Shown here: positions 1-7,756 of the stretch, piece by piece | How the letters are laid out: each line of letters opens with the position of its first letter | Numbering within the stretch: the first letter of the stretch is position 1 | Source: Pseudanabaena minima | GTDB taxonomy: Bacteria; Cyanobacteriota; Cyanobacteriia; Pseudanabaenales; Pseudanabaenaceae | Assembly (NCBI RefSeq): GCF_051131155.1 | Contig: NZ_CP159508.1 | Span: 4,030,001-4,094,000 of the forward strand | Length of the DNA stretch: 64,000 bases | Reading direction: 5' to 3' | The notes under the pieces: model-generated | The model's input: the letters and a program-made list of their open reading frames with translations, nothing else | What the model was told of the DNA's origin: nothing | Databases searched by the model: none | Program-made: the position numbers and the translations under genes

Positions 1-2
1 AA

Positions 3-584
3 GGTTGGCAATCACGCTATCAAAAATCCCCTAGTTTCCTAAGCTTACATCTTGGTGTTGAATCTTCCGCAATTCCTGATGATGCGGCTTGTCACCATAT
101 CTTGCTCGAAGATTGGAACGATATGCAAAAGGAACAAGGCACAATTTTTGTCTCAATTCCCACGTTACTCGATCGCTCCCTTGCACCAAATGGTCATCAT
201 ATTGTGCATACCTTTACGCCTAGTTGGATGAGTGAATGGGAAGGTTTATCTGCTTCGGAATATGAAGAGAAGAAAAATGAAGCTGCGAGGAAATTATGCG
301 ATCGCCTGTTAGCGATTTTCCCGAAACTAGAAGATTGTCTCGACTACCAAGAAGTCGGTACACCTCGCAGTCATCGCCGCTTCCTCGGTCGTGCCGATGG
401 AACCTATGGACCAATTCCTGCGGGTAAGCCTTGGGGACTTTTGGGAATGCCTTTCAATCGCACTTCTATTCCTGATTTATATTGTGTCGGTGATAGTACT
501 TTCCCAGGACAAGGTTTAAATGCTGTAGCATTTTCGGGCTTTGCCTGTGGACATTTGGTTGCATCATCATTAGGACTTGTATAG
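3..584 (+). CDS. crtH: Carotenoid (prolycopene) isomerase, C-terminal part
   Basis: The frame is already open at the window edge, so only the last ~193 residues are present and the start lies upstream. The visible part reads through a YQKSPSFLSLHLGVE stretch, a HIVHTFTPSWM stretch and a C-terminal GLYCVGDSTFPGQG-like segment (DLYCVGDSTFPGQGLNAVAF), which are hallmarks of the CrtH/CRTISO branch of the phytoene-desaturase-like FAD oxidoreductases. The family isomerises poly-cis lycopene to all-trans lycopene at the thylakoid or plasma membrane in carotenoid synthesis. The GDSTFPGQG segment is the C-terminal FAD-contacting motif. Product family is confident; distinction from CrtI-like paralogues rests on recalled family sequence. 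Confidence 0.9.
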   Translation, partial: GWQSRYQKSPSFLSLHLGVESSAIPDDAACHHILLEDWNDMQKEQGTIFVSIPTLLDRSLAPNGHHIVHTFTPSWMSEWEGLSASEYEEKKNEAARKLCDRLLAIFPKLEDCLDYQEVGTPRSHRRFLGRADGTYGPIPAGKPWGLLGMPFNRTSIPDLYCVGDSTFPGQGLNAVAFSGFACGHLVASSLGLV

Positions 585-646
585 CAATTCACTATTTTTA
601 TGGAAGGCAAGTAAAATTAAGAGTATGTTGATATAGGTCTTGACAT

Positions 647-940
647 ATGAGCGCTGTAAAGGAACTTATTTTAGGTAAGCTAGAGCAATTAGAAATTTTA
701 TCTGAACCTATTTTACAAGAGGTTTTAGATTTTGTTAGTTTTTTGGAATGGCGGCTAGACACAAATCAACAATCAATTCTAAGTTCTAAAAAGGATATGG
801 AAGCACAAGAAGATACAAGTTCCTTTTTACTAGGGATTGCATCGTCTTTTGCTGATGGTTTATCTAGTGAGGATTTGGAACGTTTGCCGACAGATGGTGC
901 AGAAAATCATGATCGCTATCTCTACAATAATCAAGTATGA
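647..940 (+). CDS. DUF2281-type putative antitoxin
   Basis: A 97-residue protein starting MSAVKELILGKLEQL with the pattern LQEVLDFVSFLEWR, typical of the short DUF2281 family common in cyanobacteria and often found beside PIN toxins. The N-terminal part should form the helical region and the acidic C-terminal tail is the usual toxin-wrapping segment. Its stop overlaps the start of the next gene by four bases (ATGA), the coupling expected of a toxin-antitoxin pair with the antitoxin first. No recognisable DNA-binding fold can be asserted from sequence alone. Function as an antitoxin is inferred from family and context. Confidence 0.72.
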   Translation: MSAVKELILGKLEQLEILSEPILQEVLDFVSFLEWRLDTNQQSILSSKKDMEAQEDTSSFLLGIASSFADGLSSEDLERLPTDGAENHDRYLYNNQV

Positions 941-1371
941 CTGAGATGATTTTTGCTGACACTTTTTATTGGGTGGCATTACTCAGTCTTCGCGATGCTT
1001 TTCACAGTCAAGCGATCGCTATTACGGCTAAGCTTGGTAAGACGAAAATCATTACAACTGATGAAGTACTTAGTGAAGTTCTTAACTTTTTGTCTGATGG
1101 TGGTGTGAGATTACGCGAACGAACAGTAAATACAGTTCGGCAACTTCTCAGCGCAGATTCAGAAAAGGTGATGGTATTAGCTCAATCTCATGAAACTTTT
1201 TTAGGTGGATTGAAGCTATATGAGCAACGTTTAGATAAGGGTTATAGTCTTACGGATTGTATTTCAATGGTAACGATGAAACAAATGGATATTAGTCAAA
1301 TATTGACTCACGATCATCATTTTACTCAAGAGGGTTTTACAATTCTTTTTCCACGCGATCGCCTACAGTAA
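937..1371 (+). CDS. PIN-domain protein, putative VapC-like toxin
   Basis: A 144-residue PIN-domain protein. The acidic residues expected in a PIN nuclease centre are visible: Asp in the N-terminal IFADT strand, Glu residues in TTDEVLSEVLN, Asp in SLTDCISM, and Asp in LTHDHHF. These would bind the metal that cuts RNA. It overlaps the upstream DUF2281 gene by four bases, so the two are probably translated together and the toxin is neutralised by the partner. It ends in a HIP1-containing stretch. VapC-like ribonuclease activity is inferred from the fold; the RNA target cannot be told. Confidence 0.75.
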   Translation: MTEMIFADTFYWVALLSLRDAFHSQAIAITAKLGKTKIITTDEVLSEVLNFLSDGGVRLRERTVNTVRQLLSADSEKVMVLAQSHETFLGGLKLYEQRLDKGYSLTDCISMVTMKQMDISQILTHDHHFTQEGFTILFPRDRLQ

Positions 1372-1389
1372 AACCTTTAGCAGATGCAT

Positions 1390-1482
1390 AATTAGGTAGT
1401 CCTAAAAAGGAAAGGATTTATGGTGGTAAGGATAGGCGGCGCTTCGCGCCGCCCATCCTTACCTGTTTAGCACTACCCATAA
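1390..1482. repeat. Imperfect palindromic element
   Basis: A stem at 1425-1442/1446-1463 has the core GGCGGCGC-TTC-GCGCCGCC with one mismatch in 18 pairs. Outer complementary pieces (ATTAGGTAGT at the left, ACTACCCATAAT at the right) extend the inverted structure to about 93 bp. The same GCGCTTCGCGC core sits in several other intergenic repeats here. It lies between the PIN gene and the phosphatase-like gene and may end transcription, although no clean T-run follows. Confidence 0.6.
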
Positions 1483-1569
1483 TTAAGGCGATCTTGCTTG
1501 ACTTAAAGTCAGATCTACATTGAGTTGAGATTTTTAGTAAAGAAAGATTGAATTGCTAAACTGTTATTC

Positions 1570-1896
1570 ATGAAGTTACTCTTTATTTGCAGTCAAAACA
1601 GATTACGCAGTCCCACAGCCGAGGCAGTATTTGCAGAATACCAAGGGCTAGAGGTGGACTCCGCAGGACTAGATAGAGAAGCAGAAATCCCTTTAAGTAG
1701 CGAAGTAATTCAATGGGCAGATATTATTTTTGTGATGGAAAAGACGCATCGAAGCAAACTCTCAAAGAATTTTCAGCCTTGGCTCAAACACAAACGAGTG
1801 ATTTGTCTAGATATTCCTGATGAGTACGAGTATATGGAACCAGAACTAGTAGATTTACTGAAGAAAAAAGTACTACCACTGCTAGGAACCTTTTAA
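1570..1896 (+). CDS. Small low-molecular-weight protein tyrosine phosphatase-like protein
   Basis: A 108-residue protein beginning MKLLFICSQNRLRSPTAE. The CSQNRLRS piece is the C-X5-R-S phosphate-binding loop of low-molecular-weight protein tyrosine phosphatases (nucleophile Cys7, Arg13). It is shorter than classical family members (~150 residues) and lacks a clear DPY general-acid loop; the nearest candidate is DIPDEYEYM near residue 85. It therefore belongs to the short branch usually annotated as protein tyrosine phosphatase. It stands alone in the + orientation, with no partner kinase nearby. Substrate is unknown. Confidence 0.75.
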   Translation: MKLLFICSQNRLRSPTAEAVFAEYQGLEVDSAGLDREAEIPLSSEVIQWADIIFVMEKTHRSKLSKNFQPWLKHKRVICLDIPDEYEYMEPELVDLLKKKVLPLLGTF

Positions 1897-1925
1897 TAGA
1901 ATCTATTTTGAAAAATTTTCAGATT

Positions 1926-2603
1926 TCATATCATCAAGCATCCATCTTCCATGTAAATAATGCGATCGGCGAGATCGAGAATGCGATTGTCGTGAGTCAC
2001 AAGGAGAATTGTACAACCTTGCTGTTTGGCTAATTTCTCCATAATCTCCACTACATCGCGCCCCGATTTTTTATCTAGAGCCGCCGTTGGTTCATCGGCA
2101 AGAATTATTTTCGGTTGTCCCACCAAGGCACGGGCGATCGCTACTCTTTGTTTTTGTCCTCCCGACAAGTCACTAGGATAGTAATCCAGTCGGTGAGACA
2201 AACCCACAGCATTTAAGACATCTCGAATCCGTCGATCTGCCTCTTCCGCAGTGACATCATGGAGTTCTAGCGCTATTTCCACATTTTGATAAACGGTGAG
2301 AAAGTTCAAGAGATTATGGGCTTGGAAAATATAGCCAACATTGCGACGAATCAGCGTCATTTGGTCGGGAATAGAATTAAGCAATTCCTGATCGAGGATC
2401 TTCAGGCTACCCTCTTGAGGCGATCGCAAGCCACCCATGAGCGTGAGCAATGTCGTTTTCCCCGAACCCGAAGGTCCCGTCATAATCACAATCTCACCGC
2501 GATCGATTTGCAGATTTATATCAAATAAAACCTGCTTACGGAGAGCATCCTGACCGTAGTAGTGATTTAGTTGCGTTACAGAAATAGCGAATTGCGAGGA
2601 CAT
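1926..2603 (-). CDS. devA: DevA-type ABC transporter ATP-binding subunit
   Basis: ATPase of a three-part exporter. Walker A is GPSGSGKT, the signature is LSGGQKQR, Walker B is IILADEPTAALD and the switch His is in LLVTHD, in the MacB/LolD-like subfamily that pairs with FtsX-type permeases. I place the start at the ATG at 2601-2603 (MSSQFAIS), because an earlier in-frame start would lie within AT-rich tandem repeat DNA. It is the last gene of the leftward SDR-devB-devC-devA set. In heterocyst formers the homologue exports glycolipid; here the cargo is unknown, so the symbol denotes family rather than proven role. Confidence 0.88.
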   Translation of the reverse strand: MSSQFAISVTQLNHYYGQDALRKQVLFDINLQIDRGEIVIMTGPSGSGKTTLLTLMGGLRSPQEGSLKILDQELLNSIPDQMTLIRRNVGYIFQAHNLLNFLTVYQNVEIALELHDVTAEEADRRIRDVLNAVGLSHRLDYYPSDLSGGQKQRVAIARALVGQPKIILADEPTAALDKKSGRDVVEIMEKLAKQQGCTILLVTHDNRILDLADRIIYMEDGCLMI

Positions 2604-2740
2604 TGTTTTTGAATTACGAATTATCAATTACGAATATTGTTTTTGAATTACGAATTATCAATTACGAATTACGAATTATCAGCCACCAATCACCAATTAC
2701 CAATTACCAATCACCAATCACCAATCACCAATCAAAAAAT
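2602..2740. repeat. Tandem repeats between devC and devA
   Basis: A 34-bp unit starting ATTGTTTTTGAATTACGAAT occurs twice head to tail (2602-2635 and 2636-2669). It is followed by partial units and then by a run of heptamers of the type CACCAAT/TACCAAT to about 2737. These resemble the short tandemly repeated heptanucleotide arrays known from filamentous cyanobacteria. The array abuts the devA start codon and so forms its leader. A similar array lies at 53763-53822. Confidence 0.85.
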
Positions 2741-3913
2741 ATCCGCAGGATCGGCAGTTTGAATCTTTCTCACGGCAATTGCGGCGGAAATAGAACACAT
2801 GATGGCGGTCAACACGAATACAAACGTAATCCGTCCTGCATCCATTGCCATTGGTAAGAGAGTGGCGATATGGGTGATTTCGTAAATGCCCCATGCCATC
2901 GCCGTGGCGGGAATGAAACCGAGGACAGCGAGGATTAGGGATTCTTGGAAGACGACTATTAATAGATAGCGATCGCGAAAGCCCATTGCCTTCAGGGTGG
3001 CATATTCGGGTAAATGGTCAGTGACATCGCTATAGAGAATTTGATAGACGATTACGGCTCCGACGATAAAGGCGATTACCACACCGAGATCGAAGGTATA
3101 GCCTACGGGTGTACTGGCATTCCAAAAAGCTACTTCAGCTTTGGCGAAATCTTGTCTCGTCATGACTTTGACATCGTTAGGCAGGAGCGATCGCAATTCT
3201 GCTAAGACTTGATTGACATCGGCATCGGGCTTGAGCTTGACTACGCCGATATCGATTAGTCCGCCCTGACGCGATCGCACCATTCGCAAAAAGTTAATAT
3301 CGCTAGTGACGAGATGAGCATTAATCCCAAAGGTGGGGCTGAGTTGAAATAGTCCGCGCACTTGAAACTGACGTTCGTCAATTTCGGTAACGATGGATTC
3401 CCCTGCTTTAAAGTTTTTAGCGATCGCCCCAAATTCATTTCGCGATCCAGAATTAAAGAGAACAGTGTCGGGTTCGCGCATTTTTTGGCGATTCTCCTCA
3501 ACTCCTTGAATATTTAAAACTTGATGTTCGGGATTAATGCCAATGGCGTAAATATCCCAGATCTCTTTGTTATAGGGATTGCGCCATTGAATAAAGTTGA
3601 GATAAATCGGAATAACAGACTGTACACCTGATACGCCTGCGGCTTGGTAAAGACGGCGATCGGTAAAGCGATCGAGGGAAATTAGCGATCGGTAGCGACT
3701 GCTCAAAATGACAATTTCACCATTGATGCTGTGATGGAGTTCTACGGCACTGCTAAATAATGCGCCCCGAAATCCCATTTGCAAAAACATCAGCACATCA
3801 GCAAAACTAATACCTGCGATCGCTACCAGCAGACGTACTCGCTCTTTCCGCAATTGCAACCAAGAAAGAAAAAGTGGCTTCTTTTTTTTGCTCTTGTCTA
3901 TAATTTGGGTCAT
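2732..3913 (-). CDS. devC: DevC-type ABC transporter permease (FtsX family)
   Basis: A 393-residue membrane protein of the cyanobacterial DevC family. There is one TM segment near residues 29-50 (LLVAIAGISFADVLMFLQMGF), a large extracytoplasmic domain, and three TM segments in the C-terminal third, including a conserved YATLKAMGFRDRYLL motif that couples FtsX-type permeases to their ATPase. It follows devB after a 194-bp gap filled by a repeat (about 3945-4095) and precedes devA. It should form the inner-membrane channel of an envelope exporter acting with the DevB adaptor and a TolC-like outer-membrane protein. Confidence 0.9.
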   Translation of the reverse strand: MTQIIDKSKKKKPLFLSWLQLRKERVRLLVAIAGISFADVLMFLQMGFRGALFSSAVELHHSINGEIVILSSRYRSLISLDRFTDRRLYQAAGVSGVQSVIPIYLNFIQWRNPYNKEIWDIYAIGINPEHQVLNIQGVEENRQKMREPDTVLFNSGSRNEFGAIAKNFKAGESIVTEIDERQFQVRGLFQLSPTFGINAHLVTSDINFLRMVRSRQGGLIDIGVVKLKPDADVNQVLAELRSLLPNDVKVMTRQDFAKAEVAFWNASTPVGYTFDLGVVIAFIVGAVIVYQILYSDVTDHLPEYATLKAMGFRDRYLLIVVFQESLILAVLGFIPATAMAWGIYEITHIATLLPMAMDAGRITFVFVLTAIMCSISAAIAVRKIQTADPADIF

Positions 3914-3944
3914 AATTTTCTAGGTTGTAACTGATGTTGCGTGG

Positions 3945-4100
3945 AACTCAGATGATGAATATCTTGCTGGTAGCGAAGCAGGGCAACCACGGGGGGATTG
4001 CCCCTACCAAAAAAACAAAGGTTTCTGTAGGGGCTGCGCCCCCGTGCCAGCCCTTACCTTTGCCATTACAGGAATTCCTTCCACGTAACATTAGGTTGTA
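3945..4100. repeat. Family F repeat (GGAATTCC/GGGGGATTGCCCC type), copy 1
   Basis: This contains GCAGGGCAACCACGGGGGGA, then TGTAGGGGCTGCGCCCCCGT and ACAGGAATTCC, ending near TACGT...ACAT. The same series of blocks appears on the opposite strand at about 58010-58130. It separates devB from devC within one operon. It has internal GC-rich hairpins and no coding capacity. Confidence 0.8.
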
Positions 4101-4107
4101 AGACAGA

Positions 4108-5277
4108 TCATTCCCGCACATCGATCGCTGCTTGAATACTGAGATTGGTTAAACCTGCAACCAGACGACTAGAAGGCTCATCCAGCAATATTTTTACTTC
4201 CACGACTCTTGCATCGAACTGAGCCGCAGGATCGGTATTTAAGACATCTTTTTTACTAATCTCTAAGCCAACTTCCTTTACTTTGCCGCGCAATGTTTCG
4301 GAGAAGGCATTATTTTTGCTGATTACAGTGGCGGATTGACCGATTTTGACGCGGTTGATGTCCAGTTCATAAACCTCAGCAACCGCAACCATGCGTTGAG
4401 TTTGTCCCAAACTAATGATTCCATTATTTCCCACTAATTCCCCAGCACGGGTATGGATTTTGAGAACCTGTCCATCTTGGGGCGATCGCACTACAGCCAA
4501 ATCAAGATCAGCCTTAGCCCTTGCCACGCCTGCCTCTGCTTGAGCAACCTGCGATCGCGCTAACTCGATATCTACGGGACGAACTTCGGCGATCTGGTCG
4601 AGGGTGGCGTGGGACTCGGCAATTTGCGACTGACGCGATCGCACGATGCGGGATAACTGTGCCTTCGCTTCATTTAGTTGTTGACGGACAGTATCGCTAG
4701 TTAACTGTTTGCTATCACGCAGGGAAGCAGAAACTGCGCCTTCCATTTGCAGATATTGATACCGCCGATCCTCTAGCTCCGCGTTGCGAAGTTCGGCTTC
4801 TAAACGAGCGATCGCCGCTTCTTGAGCAGCAGTTTCTGTTTGTAACTCCACTTGAAGGCGATCGACGACTCTTTGCTGCGCTACAATCTGTCCCGACTTT
4901 GCTCCTGCTTCTATTTGCCGTAATTGCGCTTCGGCGACCGCAACCCTTTCCTGTGCTTCCCTTAGAGCCGCCGCACGCGGAGCATAGTTATCGAGATAGG
5001 CGATAATCTCTCCTTTGCGAAGTTGTTGTCCATGCTGCACATTGAGCCGCTCGATTCGCGCACTTTCGCCTGATGTCGGTGCAAATACTTTAATGACTTC
5101 GCCATCAGGTTCCAATCTGCCCAATGCTGAAACTGTTTCTAATTTGGGTGCAGTTTCGGAAATAACAGGTTGAATGGATTTTGGGGAGAGATTAATATAG
5201 GCGATGCTGCCAATGCCCAAAGCAGCGATCGCGATCGCCGATAGTGGTAAATATTGAACTGGAAATCTAATGCTCAT
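4108..5277 (-). CDS. devB: DevB-type membrane fusion protein (HlyD family)
   Basis: A 389-residue periplasmic adaptor. It has an N-terminal membrane anchor near residues 12-30 (AIAIAALGIGSIAYINL), a first half-lipoyl/beta-barrel segment (VSALGRLEPDGEVIKV), a long alpha-helical hairpin rich in A, Q, E and R (about 95-240), and the second lipoyl half (VVRSPQDGQVLKIHTRAGELV). VSALGRLEP is characteristic of cyanobacterial DevB. It begins 6 bp after the SDR stop, so the two are surely co-transcribed. It links the DevCA pump to an outer-membrane channel. Confidence 0.9.
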   Translation of the reverse strand: MSIRFPVQYLPLSAIAIAALGIGSIAYINLSPKSIQPVISETAPKLETVSALGRLEPDGEVIKVFAPTSGESARIERLNVQHGQQLRKGEIIAYLDNYAPRAAALREAQERVAVAEAQLRQIEAGAKSGQIVAQQRVVDRLQVELQTETAAQEAAIARLEAELRNAELEDRRYQYLQMEGAVSASLRDSKQLTSDTVRQQLNEAKAQLSRIVRSRQSQIAESHATLDQIAEVRPVDIELARSQVAQAEAGVARAKADLDLAVVRSPQDGQVLKIHTRAGELVGNNGIISLGQTQRMVAVAEVYELDINRVKIGQSATVISKNNAFSETLRGKVKEVGLEISKKDVLNTDPAAQFDARVVEVKILLDEPSSRLVAGLTNLSIQAAIDVRE

Positions 5278-5283
5278 GGGATT

Positions 5284-6108
5284 TTAACCGTTTTGATGTC
5301 TAGTCATATCTCGCATTACGCCCCCCATAATCTGCACTCTCGCCCAACGTGGCAAAAATGCAAGGGAATAGGTCAACAGTTTCGAGATGAATCCTGGGAG
5401 GATTGTGGGCTTTTTTCCCAGAGCATCTAGAGTTGCTTGAGCCACATCTACAGGATTTAATGCCATTCCCAATTTCATGCCTGCACGGTCAGCAAAACCG
5501 CTATTAGTGGGACCGGGAGCAGAAGCAATCACATCGATTCCCATTGGCGCAAGTTCCACATATAGGGCTTCGGCTAAGGTTTGGACATAAGCTTTAGTTG
5601 CAGCATAGTGCGCTGCAAAGGGTGTTCCTTGAAAGCCGACAATCGAACTCATCAGCACGATGCCACCGTTACCGCGCTTTATAAAGCTTTGCCCAAAATG
5701 CCAAGTTAGTTCTAATAGCGATCGGCAATTGACATTCAGCATTTCCATTTCTGCTTCTATAGGTGACTCAAGGAATGCGCCCGAAGTCCCAAATCCAGCT
5801 GCCGCTACGAGCAACCCAATATCGAGGTATTTAGTTTCATCCAAAATAATTTTGTTTCCAGACAGTATTGACAAGTCAACTGCCAGAACCTTTACCTCGA
5901 TTGCATAGCGATCACGCCAATCAACCGCCATCTGCTCCAGTACATTTTGACTACGCGCAACTAGCACCAGATTTAGCCCTGCCTCAGCAAGCCTTAGCGC
6001 CATTTCGCGCCCAATCCCTGAAGAAGCACCCGTCACAATCGCCCAAGATCCGTATCGCCTAGATAAGTTACTAACACGGTATTGGTTTCGAGAATTAATA
6101 CTCTGCAT
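5284..6108 (-). CDS. Short-chain dehydrogenase/reductase
   Basis: A 274-residue classical SDR. It has a cofactor loop TGASSGIG, NVNCRS in the structural NNAG-like position, a catalytic Ser in IVLMSSIVG, and YAATK with the catalytic Tyr and Lys (Tyr-X3-Lys). The N-terminal motif followed by LVARS suggests NADP(H). It is the first gene of the exporter operon, six bases before devB, and reads away from padR. A lipid- or polyketide-modifying step whose product is exported by DevBCA is plausible, by analogy with HetN-like SDRs, but unproven. Confidence 0.88.
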   Translation of the reverse strand: MQSINSRNQYRVSNLSRRYGSWAIVTGASSGIGREMALRLAEAGLNLVLVARSQNVLEQMAVDWRDRYAIEVKVLAVDLSILSGNKIILDETKYLDIGLLVAAAGFGTSGAFLESPIEAEMEMLNVNCRSLLELTWHFGQSFIKRGNGGIVLMSSIVGFQGTPFAAHYAATKAYVQTLAEALYVELAPMGIDVIASAPGPTNSGFADRAGMKLGMALNPVDVAQATLDALGKKPTILPGFISKLLTYSLAFLPRWARVQIMGGVMRDMTRHQNG

Positions 6109-6119
6109 TTTTAACTCCG

Positions 6120-6151
6120 TTTTTTGTATTCAAGTTTTTGAATACAAAAAA
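6120..6151. promoter_or_regulatory. Perfect palindrome, likely PadR operator
   Basis: Arms at 6120-6133 and 6138-6151 (TTTTTTGTATTCAA and its complement) are separated by four bases. The site lies between the divergent SDR-dev operon (start 6108) and padR (start 6201). PadR proteins bind dyads with TGTA-like half sites, so this is the obvious autoregulatory and operon control site. Confidence 0.75.
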
Positions 6152-6200
6152 CAATGTATACTTAACCCATAAAATTCGTCAAGTAGTTTGCGATCAAAAA

Positions 6201-6758
6201 ATGGCGCTCAAACACACTATCCTTGCTTTCCTATCTCGGCAGTCCCTCAGTGGCTATGAAGTTGCCAAAGAATTTGCTGAAGGTTTTGGGAGTTGCTTCT
6301 GGAAAGCAAGCCAGCAGCAAATTTATGCCGAACTTGCCAAGCTAGAAAAGCAGGGTAGTGTTACCTATGAGGCAATTCCACAGGCTGGCAGGCTGGACAA
6401 AAAAATTTATTCGATTACCGATCAAGGGCTAAAAGAACTTACGGATTGGCTAGTGCAACCTAGTGAACCCACACCCATTCGTGAAGACTTAGGCGTAATG
6501 GGTTTGGCGGCGCATTTAGTTCCCCATCAAGTGACTGTGCGCGAAATCGAAAGGCGGCGACAACTCCACGCAAACATGGCACTCCATGTCAAAAAAATGG
6601 ATGAGCATTTTGCCCAAAATTTAGAATCTCTAGAGCTAAAGGATCTATACATGCATCTAATCATTCGGCGAGCAATTCGCTATCAAGAAGATTGGGTTAG
6701 TTGGTGTGATGAAGTGTTAGAGGCGATCGCTAAATCTGCTAAAAATCCACAAATATAG
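6201..6758 (+). CDS. PadR family transcriptional regulator
   Basis: I place the start at ATG 6201, giving a protein of 185 residues that begins MALKHTILAFLSRQSLSGYE, the usual PadR opening. An upstream in-frame TTG at 6138 would start inside the palindrome and is unlikely. A winged-helix domain (about residues 1-80, with QQIYAELAKLEKQG as the recognition region and the wing at GRLDKKIYSIT) is followed by a helical C-terminal dimerisation domain (PadR_C, Vir_act_alpha_C type). It is divergent from SDR-devBCA and probably controls that operon. The ligand is unknown; family members often sense phenolics or drugs. Confidence 0.9.
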   Translation: MALKHTILAFLSRQSLSGYEVAKEFAEGFGSCFWKASQQQIYAELAKLEKQGSVTYEAIPQAGRLDKKIYSITDQGLKELTDWLVQPSEPTPIREDLGVMGLAAHLVPHQVTVREIERRRQLHANMALHVKKMDEHFAQNLESLELKDLYMHLIIRRAIRYQEDWVSWCDEVLEAIAKSAKNPQI

Positions 6759-7248
6759 CAAACCAAAAAACAAAGACGAGTGACTGCTCTTTGCGCCACC
6801 ACTCATATTAGGGGTCTGTAAAAATTACATTGCTAATTAGCTGGGCATAATTAAAATCCAAACACAAAACTGTGGTGCACGCACAGAGAGATCCGCAAGT
6901 TTTTTGTTTTATAGCTGCCGTCGATTGTGTTAGGACAAAAGCAAAACCCAAGAAGAGAATGGCGGCGCTTCGCGCCGCCATTCTCTTCTTGGGTTTTATG
7001 TCCTCATACACTTGGCGACAGCTATATAGCAAATGAGTTTGATTACCTGTGAGGTAATTGCTTTGATGATTTCCCTTTGGCAAGATGATGACAAGCATGC
7101 TGTATTGGCTTCTTAGCGATGATTGCACGCTTACTATACTTACGAGATCGCTCTGGGGAAGTTTCAGCCGTTGTGGAATAACTCAGAGATTTTATTCAGC
7201 AATCTCTCCTTCTTTGTTTAATTTGGTTATTAAAAGTAACAACACAAA
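6759..7248. other. Gene-free gap of 490 bp with a family A repeat
   Basis: I see no supportable gene here. The gap holds the 117-bp family A element (6910-7026). The rest is AT-rich with no clear hairpin or RNA. A reading frame across the repeat on the minus strand is produced by the palindrome and has no family features. Confidence 0.7.
6910..7026 (-). repeat. Family A palindromic element (MITE-like), copy 1
   Basis: A 117-bp element with ends TATAGCTG and CAGCTATA. A perfect 26-bp stem occupies 6943-6968 and 6972-6997 around a 3-base loop. Its reverse complement is identical, base for base, to 32464-32580. The ends abut TA dinucleotides, as expected for insertion by an IS630/Tc1-mariner-type transposase. 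Confidence 0.9.
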
Positions 7249-7590
7249 ATGACATTACTACGAGCTTTTCTAATTGCTACGACAATACTCATTTTCTCCG
7301 TATCAATTTACGTCATCATCACAATGGGAATTAACTTCCCAGCCATCTATTTTGGCGATTTGCTCAAGCTGGATTGGCGATCGCAGTTCAATACCGATCT
7401 TTTGATTGCCCTATGTCTATTCTTGATTTGGGTGATTTGGCGAGAAGGATTTACCACCAAGGGATTTCTATTCGGCTTTCTGTTCTTGTTATTGGGATTT
7501 ATGTTCGGATGTCCTTATTTATTATTCGCGACATATAAGGCAAATGGCGATACCAAGGCTCTGCTCCTAGGTGTACATGCTGATAAGTGA
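7249..7590 (+). CDS. Small membrane protein of unknown function
   Basis: A 113-residue hydrophobic protein. It has a predicted TM near residues 5-28, a linker with FPAIYFGDLLKLDWRSQFNTDL, a second TM near 50-66 (LLIALCLFLIWVIW), and a third near 73-97 (FLFGFLFLLLGFMFGCPYLLF), then a short polar tail. The FGD-X-W-QFN-D pattern recurs in small bacterial membrane proteins of unknown role. It is a single gene, with a repeat-rich region downstream (7616-7735). No function can be assigned. Confidence 0.7.
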   Translation: MTLLRAFLIATTILIFSVSIYVIITMGINFPAIYFGDLLKLDWRSQFNTDLLIALCLFLIWVIWREGFTTKGFLFGFLFLLLGFMFGCPYLLFATYKANGDTKALLLGVHADK

Positions 7591-7609
7591 CCAAGATTTA
7601 GTGTTTATG

Positions 7610-7736
7610 TTACGTAGAAAAAAGATCGACATAATGTTTCCATAACATCCTAAAAGAGGATTTGGAGACCAAATCCCTACATATTTGTAAAGGTAGGGGC
7701 TTGGTCTCCAAGCCCTAATCTCAGAGTTCCACTTAT
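7610..7736. repeat. Palindromic repeat of the GGTCTCCAAGCC type
   Basis: This contains TTTGGAGACCAAATCCCTAC and AGGGGCTTGGTCTCCAAGCC, two related short dyads. A similar pair (GGCTTGGCGACCAAGCCCC and GGGGTTTGGTTTCCAAACCC) lies at 29145-29210, downstream of the GAPDH gene. It fills the gap between the small membrane protein and the GNAT gene. Confidence 0.6.
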
Positions 7737-7756
7737 CTTTTTTGAAAGAGCTTGTA

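Noticed and set aside
6808..7128. A 106-codon open frame on the minus strand across the family A repeat
   Set aside because: It is created by the palindrome, has no ribosome site and no family features, and the same repeat elsewhere gives different frames.
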